64,000 nt of DNA from Hyphomicrobiales bacterium (GCA_900467185.1 UBPA01000020.1:62001-126000); one strand, 5' to 3'; numbered from the stretch's first letter, positions 50,926 to 61,756 are shown. Notes: generated from the sequence alone by a model not told the origin. Translations and numbers: made by a program.

Positions 50926-51566
50926 CGCTCTGCGGTCCCCTTGCGCGAAAGCATCCGCTCGATCATCTCGACATCTCCCGGCCTGTTCATGTTCGTGAAG
51001 GGATCGATATCCCCGTCAGCGTCTCCCGTCGCTGTGAAATTGACGATGACATGAGCATGCCGCTCGATGAAGCCGCGGACCCGTCGCTTGGCATCGGTTG
51101 CGAGGAAACGCTCCAGATCGTCGGCAAGCGAAGAGGACCAGAGTGCGAAGACGGGATGCAGGATGTCCCCGGATGCAGCCACAGCGATCACGCTGTTCGT
51201 CTCTTCGAGGGCCTCGAGAAGCCGGCGTACGAAGGCATGCGGGAAAAATGGAGCATCCACGGGAACGCTGGTGACGAGCGGGATATCGCGGGATTGCGCC
51301 AAGCGCAGCCCGGCGAGAACGCCCGCAAGCGGACCGAAGGCCCCCGGCGCTGCGTCGGGGATGGTTTCGATATCCGGGGCCAGTCCCGGAAAGGCGCGAG
51401 CGCCGTTGAAGGCGAGGGTGGTCACCTGCGGCCGCAGCCGCTCAAGGGCACGGTTGGCAAGCGGTATCCCACCAAGGGACAGGGCGGCCTTGTCACGCCC
51501 CATGCGACGCGACAGACCGCCGGCGAGCACGACGCCGAGGATGGCTCGCAGTACATCTGCAGTCAC
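50922..51566 (-). CDS. mobA: molybdenum cofactor guanylyltransferase
   Basis: 214 residues. Transfers GMP to molybdopterin to make the bis-MGD cofactor. N-terminal nucleotide-binding signature LAGGLSRRMGRDKAAL, then SVPVDAPFFP with metal-binding aspartate. It sits 1 bp after the moaA stop and overlaps mobB by 4 bp, forming one operon for molybdopterin cofactor maturation. Confidence 0.94.
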   Translation of the reverse strand: MTADVLRAILGVVLAGGLSRRMGRDKAALSLGGIPLANRALERLRPQVTTLAFNGARAFPGLAPDIETIPDAAPGAFGPLAGVLAGLRLAQSRDIPLVTSVPVDAPFFPHAFVRRLLEALEETNSVIAVAASGDILHPVFALWSSSLADDLERFLATDAKRRVRGFIERHAHVIVNFTATGDADGDIDPFTNMNRPGDVEMIERMLSRKGTAER

Positions 51567-51567
51567 G

Positions 51568-52632
51568 TCAGCCGCCTGTTACGCTCATATGCCGCGCAAC
51601 GGCCGGGCGGTTCTGCGTGCGGTCGATGATGAAATCGTGACCCTTCGGCTTGCGGCCGATGGCCTCGTCGATCACCTGCGACAGAAGCGCGTCGTCCGAA
51701 GATGCGCGAACGGCGGCACGCAGATCGGCGGCATCGTTCTGTCCGAGGCACATATACAGCGTGCCCGTGCAGGTCAGCCGCACCCGGTTGCAGCTTTCGC
51801 AGAAATTATGCGTCATCGGCGTGATGAGGCCGAGCCGCCCGCCGGTTTCGTCGACCGTCATGTATCGCGCCGGGCCGCCGGTGGCATAGGCATTGTCGGT
51901 GAGGGTGAAGATCGTCGACAGCCGGTCGCGCATCTCCGACAGCGGCATGTAGCGATCCGTCCGGTCCTCCTCGATCTCGCCCATGGGCATGGTCTCGATC
52001 AGCGTCAGGTCCATGCCGCGGCCGTGCGCCCAGCGGATCATGTCGGGGATCTCTTGGTCGTTGAAACCCTTGAGGGCGACGGCGTTGATCTTCACATGAA
52101 TGCCCGCCGCCTGCGCCGCATCGATGCCTTCGAGGACTTTCGAGAGATCCCCCCAACGGGTGATCTCCCGGAACTTCACTGGGTCGAGCGTGTCCATCGA
52201 CACGTTGATGCGCTTCACGCCGGCGTCCGCCAGCTCCTGCGCGTAGCGCGCGAGCTGCGAGCCGTTGGTGGTCAGGGTCAGCTCGTCGAGCGTTCCCTCC
52301 TCGATCTTTTTGCCCAGCGCCCGCACGAGATGCATGATGTTCTTGCGCACCAGCGGTTCTCCGCCGGTGAGACGCAGCTTGCGCACGCCCTTTTCGATGA
52401 AGGCGGAACAGATGCGCTCCAGCTCTTCCAGCGTCAGAAGATCCTTCTTCGGCAGGAAATTCATGTTCTCCGCCATGCAATAGGTGCAGCGGAAATCGCA
52501 GCGGTCGGTGACCGACACGCGCAGATAGGTGACCGCACGGCCGAACGGATCGATCATCGGTGCGGTGGAGTGCGCGAGCGCCACGGCTCCGCGCTTGTCG
52601 ATCGGGCGTCTGTCGATGATGATGGTGTTCAC
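51568..52632 (-). CDS. moaA: GTP 3',8-cyclase (MoaA)
   Basis: First step of molybdenum cofactor synthesis: a radical-SAM enzyme using GTP. 354 residues from GTG 52632 (GGAG 8 nt upstream); ATG 52662 is an alternative adding 10. N-terminal cluster [19 protein letters not shown], and the C-terminal second cluster [13 protein letters not shown] are all present, with a C-terminal GG-like end (VTGG) as in the family. First gene of moaA-mobA-mobB. Confidence 0.95.
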   Translation of the reverse strand: MNTIIIDRRPIDKRGAVALAHSTAPMIDPFGRAVTYLRVSVTDRCDFRCTYCMAENMNFLPKKDLLTLEELERICSAFIEKGVRKLRLTGGEPLVRKNIMHLVRALGKKIEEGTLDELTLTTNGSQLARYAQELADAGVKRINVSMDTLDPVKFREITRWGDLSKVLEGIDAAQAAGIHVKINAVALKGFNDQEIPDMIRWAHGRGMDLTLIETMPMGEIEEDRTDRYMPLSEMRDRLSTIFTLTDNAYATGGPARYMTVDETGGRLGLITPMTHNFCESCNRVRLTCTGTLYMCLGQNDAADLRAAVRASSDDALLSQVIDEAIGRKPKGHDFIIDRTQNRPAVARHMSVTGG

Positions 52633-52821
52633 AAGCGTCTCCGTCGTCCTGCCCACAAACATCGTGCCTGGGACGAGATGCGTCAAGGCCGGCTGTGGTG
52701 GCGGCCTGCGATGACGCTCTGCAAAGCGGGGTGTCAGTTTCCTTGAGGGGGAAACTGCGCTAGGTCTCTGAAAAATCAAGCGGCGGATGGCGCACGGCGT
52801 GCCGGGCGCGGAAGGACGGAC

Positions 52822-53223
52822 ATGACGAGCGAGATCTGGCCGAAAGAATTGCGTGTCTCCAAGGACCGCAGGACGTTGACCGTCACCTTCAACGACGGCG
52901 TCGCCGGCATCCTTCCCGCCGAAATGCTGCGCGTGCTGTCGCCGTCGGCGGAAGTCCAGGGCCATGGCCCGGGTCAGAAGGTCACCGTGCCCGGAAAGCG
53001 CAACGTCGCCATCGCCGCGATGACACCGACGGGGAACTACGCCGTCCGGATCGCCTTCGACGACGGCCACGACACCGGCATCTTCACCTGGACCTATCTG
53101 CGGGAACTCAGCATCGACGGCACAACGCTTTTCGCCGCCTACGAAGAGGAACTCGGCGCCAAGGGACTCGACCGTGGTCCGGCTCCCGGCGGGCGGGAGA
53201 CGAAAGAGGGCGCGGTGCGATGA
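52822..53223 (+). CDS. DUF971 (gamma-butyrobetaine hydroxylase-like N-terminal) protein
   Basis: 133 residues. The domain is recognisable from [35 protein letters not shown] and the C-terminal [24 protein letters not shown]. Stand-alone DUF971 proteins have no settled role; related ones are implicated in iron-sulfur or metal handling, which would fit the divergent molybdenum cofactor genes, but this is inference. Its stop overlaps the next gene as ATGA (53220-53223). Confidence 0.85.
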   Translation: MTSEIWPKELRVSKDRRTLTVTFNDGVAGILPAEMLRVLSPSAEVQGHGPGQKVTVPGKRNVAIAAMTPTGNYAVRIAFDDGHDTGIFTWTYLRELSIDGTTLFAAYEEELGAKGLDRGPAPGGRETKEGAVR

Positions 53224-54407
53224 GCACGCTTTTCCAGTCGCTGCGGGATCGGGCCGGCTGGATGCGGGAGCGTCGTGAGGGAGAGGACGACAAGGTCGCC
53301 TTTCCCGAGCTGTTTTTCGATCTGGTCTTCGTCTTCTCGCTGATCCAGCTGTCGCATACGCTTGCCGGCCATTATTCGCTGATGGGTGCGCTGGAAGCGC
53401 TTCTGATGATTCTGGCTGTCTGGTGGGTCTGGATCTTCACAACCTGGGTCACGAACTGGCTCGATCCGGACCGGATGCCGGTCCGGGCCATGCTGTTCGC
53501 CCTGATGTTCGGTGCGTTGCTGCTTTCGACCGCCATCAACGACGCCTTCGGCGACAAGGCGCTGCTGTTCGCCATCTCCTATGTCGCCATGCAGGTTGGC
53601 CGGTCGCTGTTCACCGTCTACGCGATGCATGGCCACAGTCCGGATAACGCGCGCGATTTCCTGCGCATCACCTGCTGGCTGGTCCTTTCCGGCGTGTTCT
53701 GGATCGCCGGCGCGCTCATCGGCGGCGAGGCGCAGCTCTTCATCTGGATCGCCGCACTGACCATCGAATACATCTCCCCGGCCGTCGGCTTCCGGGTGCC
53801 CGGATTGGGTCGATCCGAATTCGACGACTGGGATGTGCTGGGCGCGCACATGGCCGAACGCTGCGCGCTCTTCGTCCTGATCTGTCTCGGCGAAACGATT
53901 CTCGTGACCGGCCGCACCCTTGCCGAAATGGAGGTGACGCCGCTCGTCTTCGTTCTCGCCATCAGCAGCTTCGGATCGACCGTCACCATGTGGTGGATCT
54001 ATTTCCGGTTCGGACAGGAGCGGGCGGCGGCGCAGATCGAGAGCGACGAATCGCCCGGCGAAGTCGCGCGCACCATCTTCACCTACGCCCATATCCCCGT
54101 CGTCGCGGGCATCATTCTCTGCGCTGTCGCCGACGAGTTCGTGCTCGCCCATCCCCATGGCGCGATCGACCTTAAGACCGCCAGCGCCATCATCGGCGGT
54201 CCCATCGTCTTTCTCGCCGGAAACATCTGGATCAAGAGCTCGGTCGCACCGCGCCTGTCGGTCTCGCATCTCGCGGGCATAGGGCTGCTGATGCTGGCCG
54301 CACCGCTCGCCTTCGTGGTCGAGCCGCATATCCTCCTGATCGTTTCCTTCGCCATCCTCGTCATCGTCGCGGTCTGGGAATACCTGACGCTGAAATCCGT
54401 GCGTTGA
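53220..54407 (+). CDS. low temperature requirement protein A (LtrA) family membrane protein
   Basis: 395 residues, about ten to eleven membrane segments. The opening [27 protein letters not shown] is the family signature, with [35 protein letters not shown] and WWIYF following. LtrA was named from a Listeria cold-growth mutant; its biochemical role is unknown. It overlaps the DUF971 gene by 4 bp. The next gene starts 34 bp after it in the same direction. Confidence 0.88.
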   Translation: MSTLFQSLRDRAGWMRERREGEDDKVAFPELFFDLVFVFSLIQLSHTLAGHYSLMGALEALLMILAVWWVWIFTTWVTNWLDPDRMPVRAMLFALMFGALLLSTAINDAFGDKALLFAISYVAMQVGRSLFTVYAMHGHSPDNARDFLRITCWLVLSGVFWIAGALIGGEAQLFIWIAALTIEYISPAVGFRVPGLGRSEFDDWDVLGAHMAERCALFVLICLGETILVTGRTLAEMEVTPLVFVLAISSFGSTVTMWWIYFRFGQERAAAQIESDESPGEVARTIFTYAHIPVVAGIILCAVADEFVLAHPHGAIDLKTASAIIGGPIVFLAGNIWIKSSVAPRLSVSHLAGIGLLMLAAPLAFVVEPHILLIVSFAILVIVAVWEYLTLKSVR

Positions 54408-54441
54408 ACCCGCATCGAACCCCTCTGGAGCTGGAAGAACA

Positions 54442-55020
54442 ATGTCCCTGAAAGTCTATCTCGCCGGTCCCGAAGTCTTCCTGCCCAATGCGCGGGAGAT
54501 CCTCGATCTGAAGGCCGAGCGGGCGAGGGCGGCGGGTTTCGAGCCGCTGAGCCCGGGCGATCTCGCCATTCCCCCGGCCGAGACGAAGTTCGGCATGGGT
54601 CTGGCGATCAGCCAGGTCAACGAGGGGATGATGCGCGCAGCCGACGCGGTCATCGCCAACCTCACACCGTTCCGCGGCGTCGCCGCAGATGTCGGCACGG
54701 CCTTCGAGGTCGGGTTCATGTGCGCGCAGGGCAAACTGGTCTATGCCTATACGAACATCGCCCGATCGCACTACGACCGCTGCTCGGCCTATTACGGCGG
54801 AGACATCCGCGAGACGTCCGACGGCCGGCATCGCGGGCCTGACGGCATCTCCATCGAGAATTTCGACATGGCGGACAATCTGATGCTGGACGGCGGCATC
54901 GCCGCCCGTGGCGGCGCGCTCGTGGTGGGCAATGCGGCAGCCGACGCGCTCTACACCGACCTCGCCGCCTTCGAGGAATGCCTTCGCCTGCTCGCCGAGC
55001 AGCAGGGCACGACGGCCTGA
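54442..55020 (+). CDS. nucleoside 2-deoxyribosyltransferase
   Basis: 192 residues. The N-terminal YLAGPEVF and central TPFRGVAADVGTAFEVGFMCAQGK, with a catalytic glutamate in the AFEVGF block, mark the nucleoside deoxyribosyltransferase fold. It should move or hydrolyse deoxyribose between nucleobases in nucleotide salvage. The start follows CTGGAG. A long imperfect palindrome at 55043-55086 follows and may terminate it and the convergent gene. Confidence 0.85.
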   Translation: MSLKVYLAGPEVFLPNAREILDLKAERARAAGFEPLSPGDLAIPPAETKFGMGLAISQVNEGMMRAADAVIANLTPFRGVAADVGTAFEVGFMCAQGKLVYAYTNIARSHYDRCSAYYGGDIRETSDGRHRGPDGISIENFDMADNLMLDGGIAARGGALVVGNAAADALYTDLAAFEECLRLLAEQQGTTA

Positions 55021-55042
55021 CCGTCGTTCTCGATCGATCTCA

Positions 55043-55086
55043 CTGCATAATTCCTTCAGCCGGAATCGGCTTGAGGAATTATGCAG
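55043..55086. repeat. long intergenic palindrome
   Basis: 20-bp arms (55043-55062 and 55067-55086) pairing with one mismatch and one G-T wobble, loop GAAT (55063-55066), beginning CTGCATAATTCC and ending GGAATTATGCAG. AT-rich outer half, unlike its surroundings. It lies between convergent genes, so it may serve as a bidirectional terminator; the shape also resembles the dispersed intergenic palindromes of rhizobial genomes. Only one copy is seen here. Confidence 0.75.
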
Positions 55087-55139
55087 CAAATTTTATGCCT
55101 TCGAGCGATTTTACCGCGTCATGAATGACGCGTGGCGCT

Positions 55140-56210
55140 CTAACGGCGATAAAGAAGCCAGTTGCGGCCGGTATCCTTCTTCATGCCGTCCTCGAACAGC
55201 ATGGTCCGGTTGCGCCCGGCATTCTTGGCGCAGTAGAGCGCCACGTCGGCCTTGTTGTAGAGATCGACCGGGTCTTCCGCGAGGGAGGCCTGGCAAACGC
55301 CGATGGAGAGCGTGATCGGGCCATAGTTCACGCCCGTCTTCGAATTCTTGAACGGCGTGTTGGCCAATGCGGTGCGGATGCGGTCTGCGACCTGCACGCA
55401 TTCCTCGACGGTCTGGTCGTTGAGGATGATGGCGAACTCCTCGCCGCCGGTGCGCGCAACAAAGGCTTCCCGGCGCAGGTTCGAGCGGATGACGGTACCG
55501 ACCGTCGCAAGGATCTTGTCGCCCACGGGGTGGCCGAACGTGTCGTTGACCTTCTTGAAATGGTCGATATCGGCGATCAGCAGCCCCGTATAGGTCTTGA
55601 TCTGATCCGAGTTGTAGACCGACGACAGCTTCTCGTCGAAGGCCCGGCGGTTGGCGAGACGGGTCAGGGAATCGGTGTTGGCAATCCGCTTGTACTCGTC
55701 GAGCTCCTGGCGGATGACATCCATCTCCACCGATTTCAGGGAAACGTTCTCGACCAGTTCCTTGCCCTGGCTCATCGTGTCCTCGGTGGCCCGGGAGAGC
55801 AGGGTCATCGCACTGCGCAGGATTTCGACGCTCGCGGCACTCTTGTTGTTGATGTTGTCGGCGGTCTCGCCGAGCACCCGATTGTAGCTTTCGAGCGCGA
55901 ACTGCTCGTCGCGCATCAAGGCCAGGAGATCGTTCAGCTGAGCCGCAAGGCGGCTATGCGCGCGCTCGACGCCGGCGGCATGGTGGATATGGGCGAAGTA
56001 GCGGGCGCCGATCTCGTCCAGCTCTTCCTGCGTCGCCTTGCTGCCCAGCGCGGCCAGCTCTTTCGTCAGCCGCGGGTTGGAGCCGATATAGGCTTCGTAA
56101 TAGAGCTCGTAGTTCCGCGGGATCGGGGCAATGCCCATGATCCGCATCGCAAACGTAACCTGCGCCGCAATATCCGGAGCTTGCCCCTTGGGTGATGTCG
56201 CAGGCTGCAC
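55140..56210 (-). CDS. diguanylate cyclase (GGDEF domain)
   Basis: 356 residues from GTG 56210, which has AGGAGG 6 nt upstream; the longer frame to 56279 lacks this. An N-terminal alpha-helical region of about 180 residues of no recognised domain, with a coiled segment, leads into the GGDEF domain. The active site is GGEEF (about residues 255-259), a catalytically competent variant. The inhibitory I-site is not RxxD but RREA, so product feedback may be weak. Makes cyclic-di-GMP. No membrane segment is seen, so cytosolic. Confidence 0.9.
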   Translation of the reverse strand: MQPATSPKGQAPDIAAQVTFAMRIMGIAPIPRNYELYYEAYIGSNPRLTKELAALGSKATQEELDEIGARYFAHIHHAAGVERAHSRLAAQLNDLLALMRDEQFALESYNRVLGETADNINNKSAASVEILRSAMTLLSRATEDTMSQGKELVENVSLKSVEMDVIRQELDEYKRIANTDSLTRLANRRAFDEKLSSVYNSDQIKTYTGLLIADIDHFKKVNDTFGHPVGDKILATVGTVIRSNLRREAFVARTGGEEFAIILNDQTVEECVQVADRIRTALANTPFKNSKTGVNYGPITLSIGVCQASLAEDPVDLYNKADVALYCAKNAGRNRTMLFEDGMKKDTGRNWLLYRR

Positions 56211-56411
56211 GAACGCCCTCCTGTTATCCTGAGCTCGGCATCGCGGAAGACGGCATTGTCGACCGGCACACATGCCCATGGCTGCAGGCGTGGCGTTCGA
56301 TCGACCGGCGAAGACCCTCTGCAGTAGCGTATTCTAGGGCTGAAAAGATTTGAGAAAGTTTAACGATTGTTGGAAACATCGCCTGCCACCTGCGGGAATG
56401 TGCGGGGTGAC

Positions 56412-56445
56412 ACAAAAAACCCTGCCGGGCATTCCGGCAGGGTTT
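56412..56445 (-). terminator. intrinsic terminator of fumC
   Basis: On the minus strand, a perfect 12-bp stem (AAACCCTGCCGG at 56417-56428 with CCGGCAGGGTTT at 56434-56445, 5-nt loop) followed by further T residues. 35 bp downstream of the fumC stop. Confidence 0.88.
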
Positions 56446-56479
56446 GAAGAGAGAGACGATCCTGTGACGGCCGCTTGGG

Positions 56480-57871
56480 TCAGGCCGGGCTGATCATCGT
56501 TTCCGGGCGAACGACCGCGTCGAACTCCTCGTTCGTGACATAACCGCCTCCGACGGCTTCCTCACGGAGCGTCGTGCCGTTCTTGTGGGCCGTCTTGGCG
56601 ATCTTGGCGGCATTGTCGTAGCCGATCTTCGGCGCAAGCGCCGTGACGAGCATCAGCGAGCGATCGAGCGCCGCCTTGATGTTGTCTTCGCGTGCCTCGA
56701 TGCCGGCGACGCAATTGTCGGTGAAGGAGACGGCGGCATCCGCCAGCAGCTGTACCGACTGCAGGAAGTTGTAGGCCATCAGCGGATTGTAGACGTTCAG
56801 CTCGAAATGCCCCTGGCTGCCGGCGAAGGTCAGCGAGGCGTGGTTGCCGAAAACCTGGACGCAGACCTGGGTCAGCGCTTCGCACTGCGTCGGGTTGACC
56901 TTGCCCGGCATGATCGAGGAGCCCGGCTCGTTCTCCGGCAGCGACAGTTCGCCGAGACCCGAACGCGGGCCGGAACCGAGAAGCCGGATGTCATTGGCGA
57001 TCTTGAAGAGCGCGGCCGCCGTCGCGTTGATGGCGCCATGGCTGAACACCATGGAATCATGTGCGGCCAGCGCCTCGAACTTGTTCGGCGCCGAGGTGAA
57101 CGCGATGCCGGTGATCGCTGCGATCTCTTCGGCGACCTTTTCGGCAAAGCCGATCGGTGCGTTGAGCCCGGTGCCGACCGCGGTACCCCCCTGAGCGAGT
57201 TCCTGCAGGCCTGGTAGGGTCATCTCGATGCGCTTGATGGAGGAGGCGACCTGCGCTGCGTAGCCGGAGAACTCCTGGCCGAGCGTCAGCGGGGTCGCGT
57301 CCTGCGTGTGCGTCCGGCCGATCTTGATGATGTGGTCGAAGGCCTTCACCTTGGCCTCGAGCGCCGCGTGCAGGTGTTTCAGGGCCGGCACCAGGTCGTG
57401 TACGACGCGTTCCGCGCAGGCGATGTGCATGGCAGTCGGGAAGGTGTCGTTCGACGATTGGCTCATATTGACGTGATCGTTCGGGTGAACCGGCTTCTTG
57501 GAGCCCATGACGCCGCCGAGCAGTTCGATCGCCCGGTTCGAGATGACCTCGTTGGCGTTCATGTTCGACTGCGTGCCGGATCCGGTCTGCCAGACGACGA
57601 GCGGGAAGTGGTCGTTGAGCTTGCCGTCGATGACTTCCTGCGCGGCGCGGATGATCGGCTCGCCGACGGCAGGGGCGAGCCGGCCCAGCGCCATGTTGGC
57701 CTTGGCCGCCGCCTGCTTCACGATGCCGAGGGCCCGCACGATGGACAGCGGCTGCTTTTCCCAGCCGATCTTGAAATTGCCGAGGGAGCGCTGGGCCTGT
57801 GCGCCCCAATAGCGGTCGTTCTGGACCTCGATCGGGCCGAATGTATCTGTTTCCGTGCGCGTGGCTGTCAT
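56480..57871 (-). CDS. fumC: class II fumarate hydratase
   Basis: 463 residues from ATG 57871, the standard FumC length. Fumarate to malate in the citric acid cycle, iron-independent. Visible blocks are [75 protein letters not shown] and the signature [15 protein letters not shown]. The 500-bp region upstream, shared with the divergent L,D-transpeptidase gene, shows no gene. Confidence 0.97.
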   Translation of the reverse strand: MTATRTETDTFGPIEVQNDRYWGAQAQRSLGNFKIGWEKQPLSIVRALGIVKQAAAKANMALGRLAPAVGEPIIRAAQEVIDGKLNDHFPLVVWQTGSGTQSNMNANEVISNRAIELLGGVMGSKKPVHPNDHVNMSQSSNDTFPTAMHIACAERVVHDLVPALKHLHAALEAKVKAFDHIIKIGRTHTQDATPLTLGQEFSGYAAQVASSIKRIEMTLPGLQELAQGGTAVGTGLNAPIGFAEKVAEEIAAITGIAFTSAPNKFEALAAHDSMVFSHGAINATAAALFKIANDIRLLGSGPRSGLGELSLPENEPGSSIMPGKVNPTQCEALTQVCVQVFGNHASLTFAGSQGHFELNVYNPLMAYNFLQSVQLLADAAVSFTDNCVAGIEAREDNIKAALDRSLMLVTALAPKIGYDNAAKIAKTAHKNGTTLREEAVGGGYVTNEEFDAVVRPETMISPA

Positions 57872-58374
57872 CGTCTCTTCCCTGCTTCGTCTGATGCAGC
57901 ACCGTCGCGCGCTGCGAGATCCTTTGAGCCGGCCGCGACAAGGCCCGGCCGGGGTCTTCTGTGGCCCAGGAGCTGACCGGTTGTAAAGAGGCAGGAGAGG
58001 CATGCCCGCCGTACAATCGTTTGAATGATCCCGCGACTGTTAGGGACGCTGCATGCCACGGCGAGAGGGGATCGGACGCGCTTTCTGTGCCTTTTGGAAC
58101 ACAGGCGGAATGTCTCTTGAAAAGCCTGCGCCGCATGGCGAGAGGAAGATCCTCGGGTGTCGGTAAACCATTCAGGGGAAAAGCAAGAACTATCAGTTTC
58201 TTGGCCTCTATGCCTGCGCCGCGGACGCGGTTTTTTCGCCCGCACCCGCCCGATTGCGCCGCGCGCGTTTCCTTTTCATTCACCAACATTTCTTATAAGT
58301 CGGATGCTTGGTGACATGAACGGCATCGGGCGCCACCCGCCATGAGGCGGCACTGCGATACGGAAAGTTCGGCT
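57872..58374. other. divergent intergenic region, no gene seen
   Basis: About 500 bp between fumC (-) and the L,D-transpeptidase gene (+). Short overlapping frames are present on both strands but none has a ribosome binding site or recognised content. It presumably carries the two promoters. I see no clear hairpin or repeat. Confidence 0.5.
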
Positions 58375-60270
58375 ATGACATTGAAGAAGACAGCAGCGAT
58401 CGTCACCCTCATGTCGGGGTGCGCCCTGACCACGCTCCACGTCGGTCCCGCCGACGCCATGACGCTGATGGACCTGTTCCGTCGCAACCGCGCGCCGGAG
58501 ACCCTTCAGACCTTGCCGGAGGCTGCTCCGGCTCCTGCGCAGGAGCCGTCCGCACCGGCCCGGCGCAGCGCGTCGTCATCGCCGGCTCCGCGTGTCGTCG
58601 GCCCCAAATATTACACCTACAGGGCGGAAGCGCCGCGCCGCATCGAGACCGATCGCCTCGTCGATCCCGTGGTTACGGGCTCGCTCCGTCCCGAGCTCGT
58701 CTCGACCGGTAGCACGACGCCGCTCAGCGATATCAGGCCTTACATGCCGTCCGTCACCGCTTATGCCGCGCCCGATGTCGCCAAGACGATCGAGGCCTAT
58801 TACGCCGGTACAGATGCGCTGATCTGGATCGACGCCACCGGCGTGAACGACCGCGCGCGTGCCGCCATGGCCGTGCTGGCGGATGCCGCCAGCGTCGGGC
58901 TCGATCCGCAGGATTACGCCGTCGCGCTGCCCTCGGAAATGCCGGATGCGACCGACATGGCCGCCCGCGAGAAGGCGCTCATCTCCTTCGAGATCCGGCT
59001 GAGCGCCGCCGTGATGACCTATGTGCAGGATACCATTCGCGGTCGGATCGATCCGAATGCGATTTCCGGCTACCACGATTTCAAGCGCAAGGAAGTCAAC
59101 CTCGCCGGCAAGCTGCGCGTCATCGCCGCCAGCCATGATGTCGCGGCTTTCCTCGCAACGCAGACGCCGTCCAACCCCGAATTCACCGCGCTTCGCGACG
59201 AGCTGAAGCGGCTTGAGGCGACCGCGGACGGCCAGCCGCGCATCGAGATTCCGGAAGGCACGCTCCTGAAACCGGGCATCGCCGATCCCGGCCTGCCGGC
59301 CGTCGTCGCTGCCATCAAGGCGAAGGGCTCCGAGACGCTGAAGACGGACCATGCCGCGACGCTGGCCGCCTATCAGGGCAGCGAGGACTACGCGCCCGAT
59401 CTGGTAGCGTTGGTCGAGGGATTCCAGAAGGAAAACGGCCTGAAGCCGGACGGCATCGTCGGGCGCGCCTCGATCCGCATCCTGAGCGGCGGCGACAGCC
59501 ATGCCGACAAGATCGCCAAGCTGCGCATCGCCATGGAGCAGGCCCGCTGGCTTCCCGCCGATCTCGGCAGCCGCTATGTCTTCATCAACCAGCCGGCCTT
59601 CACAGCCTCCTATCATGATGCCGGCGTCGAGCAGTTCAACATGCGCGTCGTCGTGGGCTCGAAGACGAACCAGACCTACTTCTTCGAGGACCAGATCCAG
59701 ACCGTCGAGTTCAACCCCTATTGGGGCGTGCCGCAGTCGATCATCATCAACGAAATGCTGCCGAAGCTGCGCAGCGATCCGGGCTATCTCGATCGGCTGG
59801 GCTATCAGGTGGAGGTCGCGGGCCGTGCGGTGTCGTCCTACGATGTCGACTGGTACGGCTCCACCAAGGGTGTCTCCGTGCGCCAGCCGCCGTCCGATGA
59901 CAATGCACTTGGCGAACTGAAGATTCTGTTCCCCAACGCGCACGCGATCTACATGCACGACACGCCGTCCAAGAGCTTCTTCAAGAAGGATATGCGGGCC
60001 CTCAGCCACGGCTGCGTCCGGCTCGCCGATCCCCGCCGCATGGCCGCTGCCGTGCTCGGCACGACGGTGGACGATGTCGCCAAGCAGATCGCCGGCGGCC
60101 GCAACAAGGGCGTCTCGGTTCCCGGCCACATTCCCGTCTACGTCGCCTACTTCACGGCATGGCCGGACAAGGATGGCCGCATCGCCTATTTCGACGATGT
60201 CTACGATCGCGACATGTATATGAACCGCGCCTTCGACGCGACACGCCAAGTTCGCCGTATCGAGGGCTGA
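58375..60270 (+). CDS. periplasmic L,D-transpeptidase (YcbB-like)
   Basis: 631 residues from ATG 58375 (the 58342 frame start adds 11 unhelpful residues). A Sec signal (to about residue 28, ending PADA) is followed by a Pro/Ala-rich stretch, then an YcbB-like scaffold region, a peptidoglycan-binding-like helix bundle (LVALVEGFQKENGLKPDGIVGRASIRIL), and the YkuD catalytic domain ending in HDTPSKSFF...SHGCVRL, with the nucleophile at about C547. It forms 3-3 crosslinks in peptidoglycan. 631 residues is within the YcbB range. Confidence 0.92.
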   Translation: MTLKKTAAIVTLMSGCALTTLHVGPADAMTLMDLFRRNRAPETLQTLPEAAPAPAQEPSAPARRSASSSPAPRVVGPKYYTYRAEAPRRIETDRLVDPVVTGSLRPELVSTGSTTPLSDIRPYMPSVTAYAAPDVAKTIEAYYAGTDALIWIDATGVNDRARAAMAVLADAASVGLDPQDYAVALPSEMPDATDMAAREKALISFEIRLSAAVMTYVQDTIRGRIDPNAISGYHDFKRKEVNLAGKLRVIAASHDVAAFLATQTPSNPEFTALRDELKRLEATADGQPRIEIPEGTLLKPGIADPGLPAVVAAIKAKGSETLKTDHAATLAAYQGSEDYAPDLVALVEGFQKENGLKPDGIVGRASIRILSGGDSHADKIAKLRIAMEQARWLPADLGSRYVFINQPAFTASYHDAGVEQFNMRVVVGSKTNQTYFFEDQIQTVEFNPYWGVPQSIIINEMLPKLRSDPGYLDRLGYQVEVAGRAVSSYDVDWYGSTKGVSVRQPPSDDNALGELKILFPNAHAIYMHDTPSKSFFKKDMRALSHGCVRLADPRRMAAAVLGTTVDDVAKQIAGGRNKGVSVPGHIPVYVAYFTAWPDKDGRIAYFDDVYDRDMYMNRAFDATRQVRRIEG

Positions 60271-60310
60271 TCCGTCACGACGTTCGCTGTTGCACGCATC
60301 TGTGTTCGAT

Positions 60311-60340
60311 GAAGCCAGTCTCCTCCGGGAGGCTGGCTTC
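60311..60340 (+). terminator. hairpin after the L,D-transpeptidase gene
   Basis: GAAGCCAG (60311-60318) pairs with CTGGCTTC (60333-60340), with an inner CTCC/GGAG. 40 bp past the stop, no T-run. Confidence 0.55.
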
Positions 60341-60381
60341 GTCGCTTGGAGAGAATCGCTTTCAGCCGAAGACGTGGCATG

Positions 60382-60412
60382 AAAAAAGCCGCGGGCACTG
60401 GGCCCGCGGCTT
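60382..60412 (-). terminator. intrinsic terminator of gltA
   Basis: On the minus strand, a perfect 11-bp stem (AAGCCGCGGGC at 60386-60396, GCCCGCGGCTT at 60402-60412), loop of 5, ending in a run of six T. 27 bp past the gltA stop. Confidence 0.88.
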
Positions 60413-60439
60413 CTGTCGTCATGGGTCAAGCCGTTCGGC

Positions 60440-61729
60440 TTAGCGCTTGGAAACCGGAACGTAATCGCGCTTCGGTTCGCCGACATAGAGCTGGCGCGGC
60501 CGGCCGATGCGCTGTTCCGGGTCCTCGATCATTTCGTTCCACTGCGCGATCCAGCCGACGGTGCGGGCCAGTGCGAACAGCACGGTGAACATGGTCGTGG
60601 GGAAGCCGAGCGCCTTCAGCGTGATGCCCGAGTAGAAGTCGATGTTCGGGTAGAGCTTCTTCTCGATGAAGTAGGGATCGGTCAGCGCGATGCGCTCAAG
60701 TTCCATGGCGACCTGCAGCAGCGGATCGTCCTTGTGACCCAGTTCGGCCAGCACTTCATGCGTGGTCTTCTGCATGATCTTGGCGCGCGGATCGTAGTTC
60801 TTGTAGACGCGGTGACCGAAGCCCATCAGGCGGAACGGATCGTTCTTGTCCTTGGCCTTGGCGACATATTCCGGAATGCGATCGACCGTGCCGATTTCCG
60901 CCAGCATGTTGAGAGCCGCTTCGTTGGCGCCGCCGTGTGCCGGGCCCCAAAGGCAGGCAATGCCGGCCGCGATACAGGCAAACGGGTTTGCGCCCGACGA
61001 GCCGGCGAGACGAACCGTCGAGGTCGATGCGTTCTGCTCGTGATCGGCATGGAGAATGAAGATCCGGTCCATGGCGCGGGCGAGCACCGGATTGACCTTG
61101 TACTCCTCGCAGGGAACCGCAAAGCACATGTGCAGGAAGTTCGACGCGTAATCGAGGTCGTTCTTCGGGTAAACGAAGGGCTGGCCGATATGGTACTTGT
61201 AGGCCATGGCGGCGAGCGTCGGCATCTTCGCGATCATGCGCAGGCTCGCGACCATGCGCTGGTGCGGATCGGTGATATCCGTCGAGTCGTGGTAGAAGGC
61301 CGAGAGCGCGCCGACGCAGCCGCACATGACGGCCATCGGGTGGGCATCGCGGCGGAAGCCGGTGAAGAAACGCGACATCTGCTCGTGCACCATGGTGTGA
61401 TGCGTGACGCGATGATCGAAGTCGATCTTCTGCGTCTTCGTCGGCAGTTCGCCATAGAGAAGAAGGTAGCAGACCTCGAGGAAATCGCCCTGTTCGGCGA
61501 GCTGCTCGATGGGAAAGCCGCGGTGGAGAAGAATGCCTTCGTCTCCATCGATATAGGTAATCTTGGACTCGCAGGATGCGGTCGACGTAAAGCCCGGATC
61601 GTAGGTGAACTGGCCCGTCTGCTTGTAGAGCGTGCCGATATCGACCACCTCTGGGCCGATGGACCCGGACCGCACCGGCAGCTCGACCGATTTATCGTTG
61701 ACCGTCACCGTTGCGCTTTTGCCTGCCAT
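60440..61729 (-). CDS. gltA: citrate synthase
   Basis: Oxaloacetate plus acetyl-CoA to citrate, first step of the TCA cycle. 429 residues from ATG 61729 (GGAGGA 6 nt upstream), matching rhizobial GltA. N-terminal [18 protein letters not shown], central [20 protein letters not shown] (histidine), [15 protein letters not shown] and [15 protein letters not shown] (histidine, with the Asp further on) give the active-site set. It stands divergent from comEC with a 310-bp gap. Confidence 0.97.
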   Translation of the reverse strand: MAGKSATVTVNDKSVELPVRSGSIGPEVVDIGTLYKQTGQFTYDPGFTSTASCESKITYIDGDEGILLHRGFPIEQLAEQGDFLEVCYLLLYGELPTKTQKIDFDHRVTHHTMVHEQMSRFFTGFRRDAHPMAVMCGCVGALSAFYHDSTDITDPHQRMVASLRMIAKMPTLAAMAYKYHIGQPFVYPKNDLDYASNFLHMCFAVPCEEYKVNPVLARAMDRIFILHADHEQNASTSTVRLAGSSGANPFACIAAGIACLWGPAHGGANEAALNMLAEIGTVDRIPEYVAKAKDKNDPFRLMGFGHRVYKNYDPRAKIMQKTTHEVLAELGHKDDPLLQVAMELERIALTDPYFIEKKLYPNIDFYSGITLKALGFPTTMFTVLFALARTVGWIAQWNEMIEDPEQRIGRPRQLYVGEPKRDYVPVSKR

Positions 61730-61756
61730 ATAGCGATCCTCCATTTGCACCGAAAC

